Position numbers and translations under genes: made by a program. Below, piece by piece: positions 1-5,850 of a DNA stretch of 6,081 nt (positions are counted from its first letter, which is position 1; every line of letters begins with the position of its first letter). The notes beneath the pieces are model-generated. The model had not been told where the DNA came from and did not search any database. It worked only from the letters and a program-made list of their open reading frames with translations. This stretch comes from Alphaproteobacteria bacterium (GTDB lineage: Bacteria > Pseudomonadota > Alphaproteobacteria > ATCC43930 > CGMCC-115725), in assembly GCA_017353855.1 (NCBI GenBank), contig JAFMSA010000276.1, positions 1 to 6,081 on the forward strand, in the 5' to 3' direction.

Positions 1-183
1 GCCTCGGTCGGGCCGTGCGTCGAGCGCAACAGTAACCGCACGCCGAGCCGATCTTCCAATGGCGCGATCGTTTTCGAGACGGCCGGCTGGCCGACATGCA
101 GCTGCTTTGCCGCGCCGGAGAGCGACCCCGGCCTCGATGACCCGGACAAAGGTTTCCATCGCGGCCAGGCGGTCCATCGCCAT
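1..183 (-). pseudogene. LysR-family transcriptional regulator, N-terminal part, frameshifted in the HTH; continues beyond the left edge
   Basis: Reading the minus strand from ATG at 183 gives MAMDRLAAMETFVRVIEAG, the classic beginning of a LysR-type DNA-binding domain. The recognition-helix part, GAAKQLHVGQPAVSKTIAP followed by LEDRLGVRLLLRSTHG, is equally typical but lies in a different frame. The switch falls at a run of four C (126-129; GGGG in the gene), where three G would keep the frame and give ...EAGSLSGAAKQL. So the sequence holds one extra base about 19 codons into the gene. Only the winged HTH is visible; the effector-binding domain lies outside. A second possible start is ATG at 177. 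If the indel is real the regulator is dead; if it is a sequencing error this is an ordinary LysR gene. It reads away from the downstream genes, as many LysR regulators do from the operon they control. The family call is firm; the functional state is not. Confidence 0.85.
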
Positions 184-197
184 TCCCTTTCGGAATG
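181..197. promoter_or_regulatory. Perfect dyad ATTCC-N5-GGAAT over the LysR start, candidate operator
   Basis: The sequence CATTCC-CTTTC-GGAATG is a perfect inverted repeat with 6-base arms around 5 bases. It covers the LysR ATG (181-183). The core TTCC-N5-GGAA obeys the T-N11-A rule of LysR-family boxes. The same ATTCC-N5-GGAAT core recurs at 1411-1425 ahead of the SDR gene. Autorepression by LysR is the simplest reading; this is inference from position and symmetry. Confidence 0.5.
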
Positions 198-201
198 AAG
201 C

Positions 202-230
202 ATATTACGACAACCGGGTTACCATAAGAA
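202..230 (-). promoter_or_regulatory. Weak candidate promoter for the LysR gene, overlapping a second dyad
   Basis: On the minus strand a TAATAT hexamer (207 to 202) could be a -10 box. A poor -35 match, TTCTTA, lies 17 bases upstream (230 to 225). Transcription would then begin near the 181-197 dyad. The region also holds an imperfect 23-base dyad centred on 216 (205-227; outer TTA/TAA, inner AACC-G-GGTT, 8 of 11 pairs matching) and two direct copies of AACCGGG (212-218 and 230-236). It may be an activator or repressor site for the divergent genes. The -35 match is weak, so confidence is low. Confidence 0.25.
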
Positions 231-288
231 ACCGGGACGACCGATCTACCCCTCGGCCGCGAGCGAGGCCGCAACGGGGTCAAGTGCC

Positions 289-531
289 ATGCAACCGTTC
301 CCGCACCATGAAGATCGATCGCCGAAGCCGTTTGTAGAGCGGCTCGACCGGGCCTGTGCCGACATCAACGCTTTTCTGCTGGCTCTGGCGATCGGGTTGG
401 CAGTGCTCGACATCGCGTGCTTCACGGCGATCAGCTCGATCGCCGCGATCAAGCCGCTGCTGCAGACGGCGCAAACCGCTCCTGTCTTCGGGCGCGTCAT
501 TGTAGCCGCCGGCGACGCTCCAGGTCGCTAA
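289..531 (+). CDS. Small single-span membrane protein, unknown function
   Basis: This 80-residue frame begins at ATG 289, with a weak GGGG (276-279) as the only possible ribosome site. The N-terminus is polar and charged (residues 1-26, including HHEDR and VERLDRA). A hydrophobic stretch follows at about residues 28-54 (FLLALAIGLAVLDIACF, then AISSIAAI), which would make one transmembrane helix. The tail is short and polar. G and C dominate the third codon positions, as in the neighbouring genes, which favours real coding. It ends 21 bases before the beta-propeller gene, so the two may be translated together. I do not recognise the family and give no function. A chance open frame in GC-rich DNA remains possible. 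Confidence 0.5.
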   Translation: MQPFPHHEDRSPKPFVERLDRACADINAFLLALAIGLAVLDIACFTAISSIAAIKPLLQTAQTAPVFGRVIVAAGDAPGR

Positions 532-552
532 TTGTTTACGGGAGCCTCGGCC

Positions 553-1434
553 ATGCCACTTCTCGTCACGAGTGCAACCGGAGCGAACGGGAACGGCTAT
601 GGCGCGCTCCTCGCCTTCGATTCCGACGGCCGGCCGCTCGGTGCCTTTAGCACGGACAGCCGGATCGCCGATCCGCGCGGTCTCGCCGTCGATCGGAAAG
701 CGGGGCTGCTCTTTCTCAACAGCGGCAGCGATCGGGTGTTGGCGCTCGACCGGGACGGCCGCGTCGTTCGCGACAGCGGCCCGATCCCAGGGCTCAACCC
801 CGGCGGCGGCAATTTCGGGCCGGACGGCCGATACTATGTCGGATTGCGGGGCGCGCGCTCGATCATGGCTTTTCCAGCCGGGCTGCGTGGGGACGCCGAA
901 CGGATCCTCCCGCCCGCCATCGTGCCGTTTCCCCGCGGCTTCGCCTTCGGCCGCGACGCCCGGCTGTTCCTCGCCTCGGGGATCGGGCCGAACGGCGAGG
1001 GCGACGACGCAATCGTCGCATTTGGCTCAAACGGCGGTACTCGCGCGCTTCCTCTCGTCGCAGATCCGGACCTCAGTCCTCTCGATCTCGCAATCGCGCC
1101 GAACGGCAACATCATCGTCTCGAGCGAGCACCCGTTCGGGGCACCCGATGCGGTCGCGAGCGTGCGCGAGTACGACTCGGCCGACGGGCACCTCGTTCGC
1201 GTCTTCTCGGCAGGAGCTTTGGCCGAATTCCGCAAGCCGCGCGGCCTGCGCTTCGGTTCCGACGGCATTCTATACTGCGTCGCGCAGGACGAGGTCGTCG
1301 CGTTCGATTTCGCGACCGCCCGCTGCCTGGGTCCCGTGGTGCGGTTCCCCCGGCTGTACGGTCAGGCGCTGATTTCTTTTCGTAAACGAAGGCGTCGGCG
1401 CAAGTCCGTTATTCCAGCGTGGAATAGATGCTAA
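553..1434 (+). CDS. NHL-repeat beta-propeller protein (SMP-30/streptogramin-lyase-like fold)
   Basis: The 293-residue product is built from repeated blade motifs of the form PRGLAVD...GLLFLNSGSDRVLALDRDG, including PRGFAFGRDARLFLAS, PLDLAIAPNGNIIVSS and PRGLRFGSDGILYCV. This is the NHL/six-bladed propeller pattern. No signal peptide is visible, so it is probably cytoplasmic. ATG 553 is preferred over the in-frame TTG at 532 because GGGAG (540-544) sits 8 bases before it. Propellers of this group bind ligands or act as lactonases or lyases; no catalytic metal site can be assigned here, so the reaction is unknown. The last 17 residues (277-293, starting RKRRRRRKS) look unlike the fold and may be an artificial extension caused by a lost stop codon. 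The gene lies between the LysR regulator and the catabolic operon on the operon strand, so it could serve the same pathway, but a 95-base gap and a dyad separate it from the SDR gene. Confidence 0.75.
   Translation: MPLLVTSATGANGNGYGALLAFDSDGRPLGAFSTDSRIADPRGLAVDRKAGLLFLNSGSDRVLALDRDGRVVRDSGPIPGLNPGGGNFGPDGRYYVGLRGARSIMAFPAGLRGDAERILPPAIVPFPRGFAFGRDARLFLASGIGPNGEGDDAIVAFGSNGGTRALPLVADPDLSPLDLAIAPNGNIIVSSEHPFGAPDAVASVREYDSADGHLVRVFSAGALAEFRKPRGLRFGSDGILYCVAQDEVVAFDFATARCLGPVVRFPRLYGQALISFRKRRRRRKSVIPAWNRC
1410..1426. promoter_or_regulatory. Perfect dyad TATTCCA-GCG-TGGAATA upstream of the SDR gene, candidate LysR operator
   Basis: Seven-base arms flank a 3-base spacer with no mismatch. The core ATTCC-N5-GGAAT is identical to the dyad over the LysR start (181-197) and fits T-N11-A. 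It ends 103 bases before the SDR start and overlaps the last codons of the propeller gene. It is not followed by a T-run, so it is a poor intrinsic terminator. I infer an operator for the downstream operon. Confidence 0.55.
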
Positions 1435-1529
1435 TCCGACCCGCAACCTACTGGCGCATCACCCATTCGCTAAATGGCGAGATCACCAAGGAGCATGTCA
1501 GCAAGACGTCCACCGCGAAAGGATCAGCC

Positions 1530-2279
1530 GTGGCAAAATTGGATGGAAAGGTCGCTGTCATTATTGGCGGCAGCAGCGGAATCGGTCTGGCGACAGCCAA
1601 GACTTTTGTTGACGAGGGGGCCTACGTTTTCATCACCGGTCGCCAGCAGTCTGAACTGGACAAGGCCAAGGTCGTGATCGGAGAGAATGTCTCGACGGTG
1701 CAGGGCGATGTCGCGAAGCTCGAACACCTCGATCCGCTCTTCGCTCAGGTGAAGGCCGAGAAGGGCGGGCTCGACGTTCTAGTCGGCAGCGCAGGCTTCG
1801 TGGAGGTTGCACCGATGGCAGCCGTGACCCCGGAGCACTTCGACAAGACCTTCGCCATCAACGCGCGCGGCGCCTTCTTTGCCGTGCAAAAGGCGGTCCC
1901 GATGATGCACGACGGCGGCTCGATCGTGCTGGTGTCCTCGGGCGTGCATCTGAAAGGGATCCCATTTTACCATACCTACGGCGCCACCAAGGCGGCGTTG
2001 CGCTTCTGGGCTCGAAGCATGGCGGCGGAACTCAAGGATCGTGGGATCCGGGTGAACACGCTGTCCCCCGGCGCCACCGACACACCGATCCTGAATGGCC
2101 AGTTCAAGACCAAGGAAGAGGCCGATGCCCGCAAAGAGATGTTCAAACAGATGACGCCGCTTGGACGGATCGGCCGGCCGGAGGAGATGGCTAAGGCGGT
2201 CCTGTTCCTCGGCTCCGACGACAGCAGCTACACGACCGGCTTCGATCTCGTCGCCGACGGCGGCCTCACCCAGCTCTGA
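1530..2279 (+). CDS. SDR-family NAD(P)-dependent oxidoreductase (classical short-chain dehydrogenase)
   Basis: A 249-residue classical SDR, the usual length for the family. The Rossmann glycine motif is GGSSGIG (residues 13-19). TGR at 36-38 after the second strand suggests NADPH preference. N111, S137, Y150 and K154 (YGATK) form the catalytic tetrad, and PGATDTP (180-186) follows. The usual NNAG structural motif is changed to GSAG (86-89). It reversibly oxidises an alcohol or reduces a carbonyl in the cytoplasm; the substrate is not readable. The start chosen is GTG 1530 (VAKLDGKVAVI), 6 bases after AAAGGA (1518-1523), and it matches the normal SDR N-terminus. The frame stays open upstream to ATG 1428, but those 34 residues do not look like SDR sequence. 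It is the first gene of the operon, 44 bases before the first LLM gene, with a dyad operator upstream. Confidence 0.93.
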   Translation: MAKLDGKVAVIIGGSSGIGLATAKTFVDEGAYVFITGRQQSELDKAKVVIGENVSTVQGDVAKLEHLDPLFAQVKAEKGGLDVLVGSAGFVEVAPMAAVTPEHFDKTFAINARGAFFAVQKAVPMMHDGGSIVLVSSGVHLKGIPFYHTYGATKAALRFWARSMAAELKDRGIRVNTLSPGATDTPILNGQFKTKEEADARKEMFKQMTPLGRIGRPEEMAKAVLFLGSDDSSYTTGFDLVADGGLTQL

Positions 2280-2323
2280 CCTTCCGGGGCGACGCAAGGA
2301 AACGGCAGCAGCGGAGGCAAGTC

Positions 2324-3346
2324 ATGAACCAGAATCGAAAGATACGCTTCGGCCTGTGGTACGACTTCCGCAACCCGGCGCAGTGGCGCCAGCCGCTGGA
2401 CCGGCTCTACCGGGAAATCCTCGATCAGATCGCGTGGGGCGACGATAATGGCTTTGACGACGTCTGGCTGTCGGAGCACCATTTTATCGAGGACGGCTAT
2501 CTCCCCTCGATCATGCCGGCGGCGGCGGCGATCGCTGCCCGTACCAGCCGCATCCGCATCGCTTCTGGGGTGCTGCTGATGCCGTTCCACAACCCGATCC
2601 GGCTGGCCGAGGACATCGCTACCGTGGACGTGATCTCGGGCGGCCGTTTCGAGCTCGGCGTCGGGATCGGCTTCAAGCGCGAAGAATTTGTGGGCTTCGG
2701 CGTGCCGCCGAAGCAGCGCGGCGCGCGCACCGACCAGGCTCTCGACATCATTCACCGGGCCTTGGCGGGCGAGACGGTGACCTTCAAGAGCGAGTACTTC
2801 GACTTCCAGAACGTCAAGGTGACGCCGGAGCCGATCCAAAAACCGCATCCGCCGATCTGGCTGGGCGGCTTCACGCCGCCGGCGTTGCGCCGCGCCGTCC
2901 GCTTCGGCGACGGCTTCACGGTGCCGGGGGCAAACCGGGATGTCTACGATCGCTACATCGCCGAGCTGAAGAATGCGGGCCGGGCCACCGACAACCTTCG
3001 CTTCGCGAGCGGGTTCTGGTGCCTGATCGTCTCCGACGATCCCGAGAAAACCTTCGCCGAAGCCGCCGACCACATCATCTATCAGGCCAACAACTACTCG
3101 GAATGGCTGTCGGCGGGCGGACTGCAGCCGCTTGCACCGCATCTCGACGACCGCGAAGCATTGCGGCAAAGCGGCTTGCTCCAGGTCGTCGACCCGGATA
3201 CCGCGATCGGCATGATCCGGAACTTCACCAACGAAGTTCCGATCACGCACTTCTATTCCTGGACGTTGCCGCCGGGACTGCCGCCACGGTGGGTCCAGCC
3301 ACATCTCGAGCTGTTCGCCTCGAAGGTAATCCCTGCGTTTCGCTGA
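2324..3346 (+). CDS. LLM class flavin-dependent oxidoreductase (bacterial luciferase-like monooxygenase)
   Basis: The 340-residue protein has the luciferase-like TIM-barrel signatures in order: FGLWYDFRNP (9-18), GFDDVWLSEHHF (43-54, with the EHH triplet at 51-53), an early barrel strand IRIASGVLLMPFHNP, then SGGRFELGVGIGF (105-117) and KPHPPIWLGG (173-182) near the flavin phosphate region. Length and motifs fit FMN-type members related to SsuD and alkanal monooxygenases. Such enzymes use reduced flavin and O2 to oxygenate a small substrate and usually need a separate flavin reductase; none is visible in this window. ATG 2324 has a strong GGAGG (2313-2317) 6 bases upstream. It sits 44 bases after the SDR gene and 53 before the second LLM gene, in one operon. 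The substrate is unknown. Confidence 0.93.
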   Translation: MNQNRKIRFGLWYDFRNPAQWRQPLDRLYREILDQIAWGDDNGFDDVWLSEHHFIEDGYLPSIMPAAAAIAARTSRIRIASGVLLMPFHNPIRLAEDIATVDVISGGRFELGVGIGFKREEFVGFGVPPKQRGARTDQALDIIHRALAGETVTFKSEYFDFQNVKVTPEPIQKPHPPIWLGGFTPPALRRAVRFGDGFTVPGANRDVYDRYIAELKNAGRATDNLRFASGFWCLIVSDDPEKTFAEAADHIIYQANNYSEWLSAGGLQPLAPHLDDREALRQSGLLQVVDPDTAIGMIRNFTNEVPITHFYSWTLPPGLPPRWVQPHLELFASKVIPAFR

Positions 3347-3399
3347 TTCCGCGACGTGGGACCGATGTCCGGCGAGCCAACCGCGGTGGAGCACGACCC

Positions 3400-4253
3400 A
3401 TGGAATTCGGCGCCGCCATTTTCTTCACCGAATACTCGATTGCACCGGAAGAGTTGGCCGTGGCATTGGAGGAGCGTGGCTTCGAGTCGCTGTGGGCACC
3501 CGAACATTCGCACATCCCGGTGCGGCACCGCTCGCCAACACCAGGCGATGGCGAACTGGCCAGACGCTATTATGACGTAATGGATCCGTTCGTCATGCTA
3601 ACGGCGGCTGCGATCGCCACAAAGCGACTCAAAGTCGGTACCGGCATTTGGCTCATCATCCAGCGCGACACGATTCAGACGGCGAAACTCGTTGCTTCGA
3701 TCGATCAAGTCTCGGGCGGGCGTTTCCTGTTTGGCATCGGCGGTGGCTGGAACGCCGAAGAAATGGCGGATCACGGCACTCTATATTCGACCCGCTTCAA
3801 GAAGATGGCCGAGCAGGTCACAGCAATGAAGCAGATTTGGACCAGCGAGCGGCCGGAATATCACGGCGCATTTGTCGACTTCCCGCCGATGATGACCTGG
3901 CCGAAGCTGTGCAGAAACCGCACCCGCCAGTCATCATAGGCGGTGCGTTTCCTTGGGCCGCGCGACTTGCGATCCGCTATGGAGACGGTTGGATCCCGCT
4001 TACCGGGGCCGCGGGCGGCAGCGATCCGCTCGACTTCGTCCCGCGTTTCCGCCAGATGGCCGAAGAGGCCGGCCGCGACCCGCGCTCCCTGCCCATCACC
4101 GTGGCAGGCCCTCCGGAAGACCCGGATCTGCTGAAGCTCTATCGCGATCTCGGCATTGCCCGGGTGAACTTTCCATTGCCTCCGGCGCAGAGAGACAAGG
4201 TCATGCTGGTACTCGACCGCCTGGCTAGACTCAAGCGGCAGCTCGATGGGTGA
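3400..4253 (+). pseudogene. Second LLM class oxidoreductase (F420-dependent TIGR03619-like), split by a one-base deletion
   Basis: The N-terminal part (ATG 3400, 169 codons) reads MEFGAAIFFTEYS, then LEERGFESLWAPEHSHIP (24-40), VGTGIWLIIQRD, and VSGGRFLFGIGGGWNAEEM (104-122). This pattern is typical of the F420-dependent LLM group. In this frame it then runs into a false tail and TAG at 3937-3939. From 3909 the next frame continues without a gap: VQKPHPPVIIGG, RYGDGWIP, up to TGA at 4251-4253. Adding one G near 3906 (CCGAAG-GCTGTGCAG) restores WPKAVQKPHPPVIIGG and a normal protein of about 284 residues. The break therefore removes the C-terminal third if real. GGTGGAG (3385-3391) lies 8 bases before the start. 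The downstream hydrolase begins 11 bases after the stop. It may be a sequencing error, since both halves are otherwise well preserved. Confidence 0.88.
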
Positions 4254-4264
4254 CGGAGGGTCGC

Positions 4265-5182
4265 ATGGACGAAAGCCCGCTGCCGGCCACCATCCGCGAC
4301 CAGTGGCCGTGGCAACCGCGGTTTGCTCGGGCGAACGGTTGGCGGATGCACTATGTCGACGAGGGCACCGGCGACCCGGTCGTGCTGCTGCACGGCAACC
4401 CGACCTGGGGCTTCCTCTACCGCGACTTTGTCGCACCGCTGACGCAAGCCGGGCACCGCGTCATCATCCCCGATATGGTCGGGTTTGGCCTCTCCGAAAA
4501 GCCGGCCCAGGAAGAGGCACACAGCCTCGATGGGCACATCGCCAACCTGACGGCGCTGCTGCGCCAGCTCGACCTGCGCCGGATAACCCTCGTCTGTCAC
4601 GATTGGGGCGGCCCGACTGGCCTCGGTTTCGCGTTGTCGAACCTGGACCGCATGCGTGCGCTCGTCGTCATGAGTACCTGGGCCTGGCCGCTCCCGCCGG
4701 CCGAGTTCCACACGCGCATTTTCCCCTGGCGGATGATGCACGCGCCGCTCGTCGGCCCCTACCTTCTCGGGCGCCACAACGCGCTTGCCGGACGCGGCAT
4801 CTACCTGTCGGTGGTCGACCGGGACAAGTTCAGGAAGCGCGCGCAGCCGGCGTACGATTGGGTATTGCCCGACCCGGAGTCTCGCCTCGTGACCTGGACA
4901 TGGCCGCGCTGGATCCCGCTCGACGCGACGGCGCGCGCGCTGGAGCGGTTCAGCTGGATCGAGAGGGAACTAGCCGAGTGCCGGCTGCCCGCCCTGATCG
5001 TGTGGGGGCGCGAGGACGATGTCTTCGACCACGCGACCTTTGCCGGCCGGTTCAAGCAGCTCCTGCCACACGCCGAAGGCCCGCATCTCGTCACTGGACG
5101 GCATTTCGTCCAGGAGGATTCGAGTCCGGAGATCGCTGCGCTGATCGCCGACTTCCTGGCGCGCCATCCGGGGGAGCGCTGA
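4265..5182 (+). CDS. Alpha/beta-fold hydrolase, haloalkane dehalogenase-like
   Basis: The 305-residue protein has the alpha/beta hydrolase order: HGNPTWGFLYRDF (43-55, oxyanion region), IIPDMVGFGLSEKP (67-80), nucleophile motif CHDWGGPTGL (111-120), acid region WGREDDVFD (247-255) and a late histidine in GRHFVQED (278-285). Nucleophile D113 with W114, plus N45, match the halide-binding Asn/Trp pair of haloalkane dehalogenases. With acid D251 and H280 this makes a complete pentad. Known members cleave C-halogen bonds hydrolytically to give an alcohol and halide. The Asp-His-Asp with Asn-Trp combination is the one described for subfamily III. Epoxide hydrolases and related esterases share the fold, but the Asp-Trp and Asn residues favour dehalogenase. 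ATG 4265 follows GGAGGG (4255-4260) by 4 bases; an in-frame GTG at 4250 lies within the stop region of the previous gene and is less likely. The next gene starts 1 base after its stop. Confidence 0.88.
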   Translation: MDESPLPATIRDQWPWQPRFARANGWRMHYVDEGTGDPVVLLHGNPTWGFLYRDFVAPLTQAGHRVIIPDMVGFGLSEKPAQEEAHSLDGHIANLTALLRQLDLRRITLVCHDWGGPTGLGFALSNLDRMRALVVMSTWAWPLPPAEFHTRIFPWRMMHAPLVGPYLLGRHNALAGRGIYLSVVDRDKFRKRAQPAYDWVLPDPESRLVTWTWPRWIPLDATARALERFSWIERELAECRLPALIVWGREDDVFDHATFAGRFKQLLPHAEGPHLVTGRHFVQEDSSPEIAALIADFLARHPGER

Positions 5183-5183
5183 C

Positions 5184-5582
5184 ATGGCTGCGATCAACGT
5201 GATCACGACACCGTCGCTCGATGGCAAGCGCCGGGCGTTTGTCCTCGCGGAGGACGGGATCGGGCACTATCCGGAATTTCGGGCGTTCTTCACGGACATT
5301 TTCGACCTCGCTCGCGTCGGATTGCAACGCCCGGGCTACCTCGCGGCGCCATCGGGAACGCAATACGCGCTCGTCTTCACCGGCCGCAGCGGCGAGCCCT
5401 TCCCGACGGGGGTCGAGATCTATGCTCTCGTCCCGGCGCTGGAGCCGCTCGACGAGGAGATGGTCGACCGCGATCTTTGGGAGATCCTGCGCTGGATGAT
5501 TGGCGGAGTCGGCGGCGAGTGGACATTGGCCGATCTGGATGCCACCGGACGGCTGTATCGGCTTCCCGCAGCGGTGTCGTGA
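5184..5582 (+). CDS. Conserved-looking hypothetical protein, translationally coupled to the hydrolase
   Basis: A 132-residue soluble protein that I do not recognise. ATG 5184 is one base after the hydrolase TGA and 7 bases after GGGGGAG (5170-5176), so it is very likely translated with the hydrolase. There is no signal peptide and no clear membrane span. Visible features are an aromatic-rich middle (GIGHYPEFRAFFTDIFDLAR, residues 26-45), a strand-like run (YALVFTGRSG, 61-70), an acidic helix (LDEEMVDRDLWEILRWMIG, 89-107) and a short hydrophobic end. The alternating pattern suggests a small alpha+beta protein. It is not a flavin reductase by any motif I can see, although the operon would need one. 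A hairpin overlaps the stop codon. Its gene context points to a role in the same pathway, but no function can be assigned. Confidence 0.75.
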   Translation: MAAINVITTPSLDGKRRAFVLAEDGIGHYPEFRAFFTDIFDLARVGLQRPGYLAAPSGTQYALVFTGRSGEPFPTGVEIYALVPALEPLDEEMVDRDLWEILRWMIGGVGGEWTLADLDATGRLYRLPAAVS

Positions 5583-5592
5583 CACCCCGCTG
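5569..5592 (+). terminator. Hairpin over the stop codon of the last operon gene, weak terminator candidate
   Basis: GGTGTC (5573-5578) pairs with GACACC (5581-5586), and outer CAGC (5569-5572) can pair with GCTG (5589-5592) across a small bulge at 5587-5588. The loop is only two bases unless the inner pair opens, and no T-run follows. So it is at best an attenuating or Rho-assisted structure at the operon end. Confidence 0.25.
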
Positions 5593-5603
5593 ACCTTGCC
5601 GTA

Positions 5604-5848
5604 AGGCACTGTGCTGATCGGCATCGGGTCGGGAGCGATGTCAACCACGATCACCTTTCCTCGCAGCTTGAAACCGGGCGGGAGCGATGCAATTGCTTCG
5701 CCGCTGGGAGCCGTAGCCAGGATGGCATCGGCACCACCGAGCTTCTTCAAAGCTTCGGCCGCATCCTCAGCCTTCGCGTCGATATAAACATGTGCTCCGA
5801 GCTGATGTGCGAGATCCTGCTTGTCCGCACTCGAGCTTGCGACCACGT
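5604..5848 (-). pseudogene. Internal fragment of a zinc-type (MDR) alcohol dehydrogenase
   Basis: On the minus strand from about 5848 the frame reads DVVASSSADKQDLAHQLGAH, YIDAKAEDAAEALKKLGGAD, ILATAPSGEAIASL, then LRGKVIVVDIAP and DPMPISTVP. This is the cofactor-binding middle of a medium-chain zinc alcohol dehydrogenase: a Rossmann second strand, the KLGGAD...ATAPSGEA segment, and the GKVIVV strand. About 80 residues are present of a family that is usually near 340. The N-terminal catalytic zinc domain and the GxGxxG region are missing, replaced at 5851 by NRAMP coding sequence on the other strand. The C-terminus is lost after ISTVP. The frame stays open far into the neighbouring genes on the opposite strand, but that stretch does not resemble ADH. 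A non-functional remnant is most likely; a mis-assembly could give the same picture. Confidence 0.8.
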
Positions 5849-5850
5849 CT

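Noticed and set aside
572..1372. Second long plus-strand frame inside the beta-propeller gene
   Set aside because: Its product is Ser, Arg and Ala rich with no motif, while the other frame gives clear NHL blades.
1379..1390. Small inverted repeat TTCGT-AA-ACGAA after the last propeller blade
   Set aside because: It has five-base arms only, no T-run and no second copy, so it is not enough to call a terminator or an operator.
1428..1529. A 34-residue N-terminal extension of the SDR from ATG 1428
   Set aside because: There is no ribosome site for it, it contains no SDR-like sequence, and GTG 1530 has a good Shine-Dalgarno and the normal family start.
2228..3394. Long open frame on the minus strand (about 388 codons) opposite the first LLM gene
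   Set aside because: It is antisense to a clear LLM gene, its product is rich in Arg, Asp and Val with no domain pattern, and long antisense frames are common in GC-rich genes.
4139..4777. Minus-strand open frame opposite the second LLM and hydrolase genes
   Set aside because: It spans two well-identified plus-strand genes and shows no family features.
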